Positions 6,541 through 7,038 of a stretch of 7,038 nt of DNA are shown piece by piece. The position numbers and the translations under genes are program-made. Source of the stretch: Natrialbaceae archaeon Tc-Br11_E2g1. Its GTDB lineage: Archaea; Halobacteriota; Halobacteria; Halobacteriales; Natrialbaceae. Each line of letters opens with the position of its first letter. The first letter of the stretch is position 1. The DNA lies in the NCBI GenBank assembly GCA_001564255.1, contig LKNC01000147.1, positions 1 through 7,038 of the forward strand, given 5' to 3'. The notes beneath the pieces were generated by a model. The model did not search any database and was not told the origin of the DNA. It saw only the letters and a list, made by a program, of their open reading frames with translations.

Positions 6541-7038
6541 CGCGACGAAGACCTTCGTCTCACAGGTGACGACGCTTGCACTGCTTGCCGTTGCGGTGGG
6601 ACGCAAACGGGGGACGCTCTCGGCGGCCGGCACACGGGAGATCCTAGAGGACCTGCGTGGGTTACCCGGCGCGGTCCAGCAAGTACTGGACGAGGAATCG
6701 ACCGTCCTCGAGGCCGCCGAACGCTTCGTCGGTTCGCGGGCGTACTTCTTCATCGGCCGGCAGCCTGGGGTACCCCGTTGCCCTCGAGGGCGCACTCAAG
6801 TTGAAGGAGATCGCCTACGACCACGCCGAAGGCTTCGCCGCGGGGGAGCTGAAACACGGGCCGCTGGCGCTCGTGACCGACGGGACGGTCGACCCCGGAA
6901 CGGTAGACGTCGCCCTCGAGGTCTCCCCGCTGGGTGACCTGACGCCGATCGTGGCGACCGTCTACTTGCAGCTGTTTGCCTACCATATCGCGGACCTGCA
7001 GGGGCGGTCGATCGATAAGCCACGGAACCTGGCGAAAA
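6530..7038 (+). pseudogene. glmS: glmS remnant: 5'-truncated, frameshifted, internally deleted
   Basis: The sequence codes for the second half of GlmS: VAATKTF at 6536-6556 is the conserved end of the first SIS domain, then [18 protein letters not shown] at 6743-6760, and after a shift of frame [20 protein letters not shown] from 6765 and the strongly conserved [11 protein letters not shown] up to 6878. The glutaminase domain and most of SIS-1 are absent. One extra base at about 6761-6764 breaks the frame between YFFIGRQ and LGYP. After LALVT the next residues are [17 protein letters not shown], so about 35-40 residues of SIS-2 present in normal GlmS are missing, in frame. The gene continues through the terminal repeat to a stop equivalent to base 143. 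It cannot make a working aminotransferase. A sequencing error could explain the single-base shift but not the other two lesions. Confidence 0.8.
6913..7038. repeat. Terminal direct repeat, right copy
   Basis: This is identical to bases 1-126. The reading frame entering it from glmS (Leu codon at 6915) is the same as the frame at base 3, so joining the ends leaves the coding sequence continuous and gives a circle or repeat unit of 6,912 bases. Confidence 0.95.

Noticed and set aside
6175..6795. 206-codon open frame on the - strand
   Set aside because: It crosses the joint between two recognisable remnants in a different frame from both and is Arg/Ser/Pro-rich.
1..7038. tRNA, rRNA, CRISPR array or insertion-sequence ends
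   Set aside because: Reading both strands gave no spaced repeats, cloverleaf-like segments, terminal inverted repeats or transposase motifs. The only long repeat is the 126-base pair at the window ends.

Overview
The window reads as haloarchaeal DNA (class Halobacteria, resembling the Natrialbales group). It is GC-rich, CTCGAG is frequent as Leu-Glu or Ser-Ser codons, the predicted proteins are very acidic (Asp/Glu-rich, Lys-poor), and promoter-like AT patches lie about 27-30 bases from start codons, as in leaderless archaeal genes. Six intact protein genes are supported, plus remnants of two others.

Layout. Bases 1-143 are the 3' end of a glmS-like gene (glutamine--fructose-6-phosphate aminotransferase). 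A promoter region follows, then a two-gene + strand unit: a winged-helix regulator (242-811) overlapping by 8 bases a 140-aa TumE/DUF6516-like protein (804-1226), arranged like a toxin-antitoxin pair. Convergent to it, on the - strand, are a 118-aa unknown gene (2743-3099) and a 472-aa protein with three CxxC pairs and a C-terminal SWIM zinc finger (1266-2684). A + strand gene with an N-terminal C2H2/CCHC-like finger (3198-4247) starts divergently from the 118-aa gene. It converges on a 600-aa - strand protein with an N-terminal SWIM finger and a long helical-repeat tail (4268-6070). Bases 6167 to about 6530 (-) hold the C-terminal part of a pRiA4b ORF-3-like zinc-ribbon protein that has lost its 5' end. 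At about 6530 this abuts a + strand glmS remnant that has also lost its 5' end, carries a +1 frameshift near 6761-6764, and lacks an internal block near 6878.

The most notable structural fact is that the first and last 126 bases are identical (1-126 = 6913-7038). The glmS frame at the right end continues exactly into the left end and reaches its stop at 143. The sequence therefore closes into a 6,912-bp circle, or into one unit of a tandem repeat. No replication, partition or integrase gene is recognisable. The joint at about 6530, where two genes both lose their 5' halves, is what would be expected if a chromosomal segment glmS-...-pRiA4b-like gene had been circularised or tandemly duplicated with breakpoints inside those two genes.

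Functionally the centre is a zinc-finger-rich cassette: two SWIM proteins sharing a homologous module at opposite ends of the chain, and a C2H2-like protein between them. SWIM and C2H2 fingers usually bind nucleic acid or protein, but no catalytic domain is visible, so a joint role is inference only. The upstream regulator/TumE-like pair is the best candidate for an addiction or stress module.
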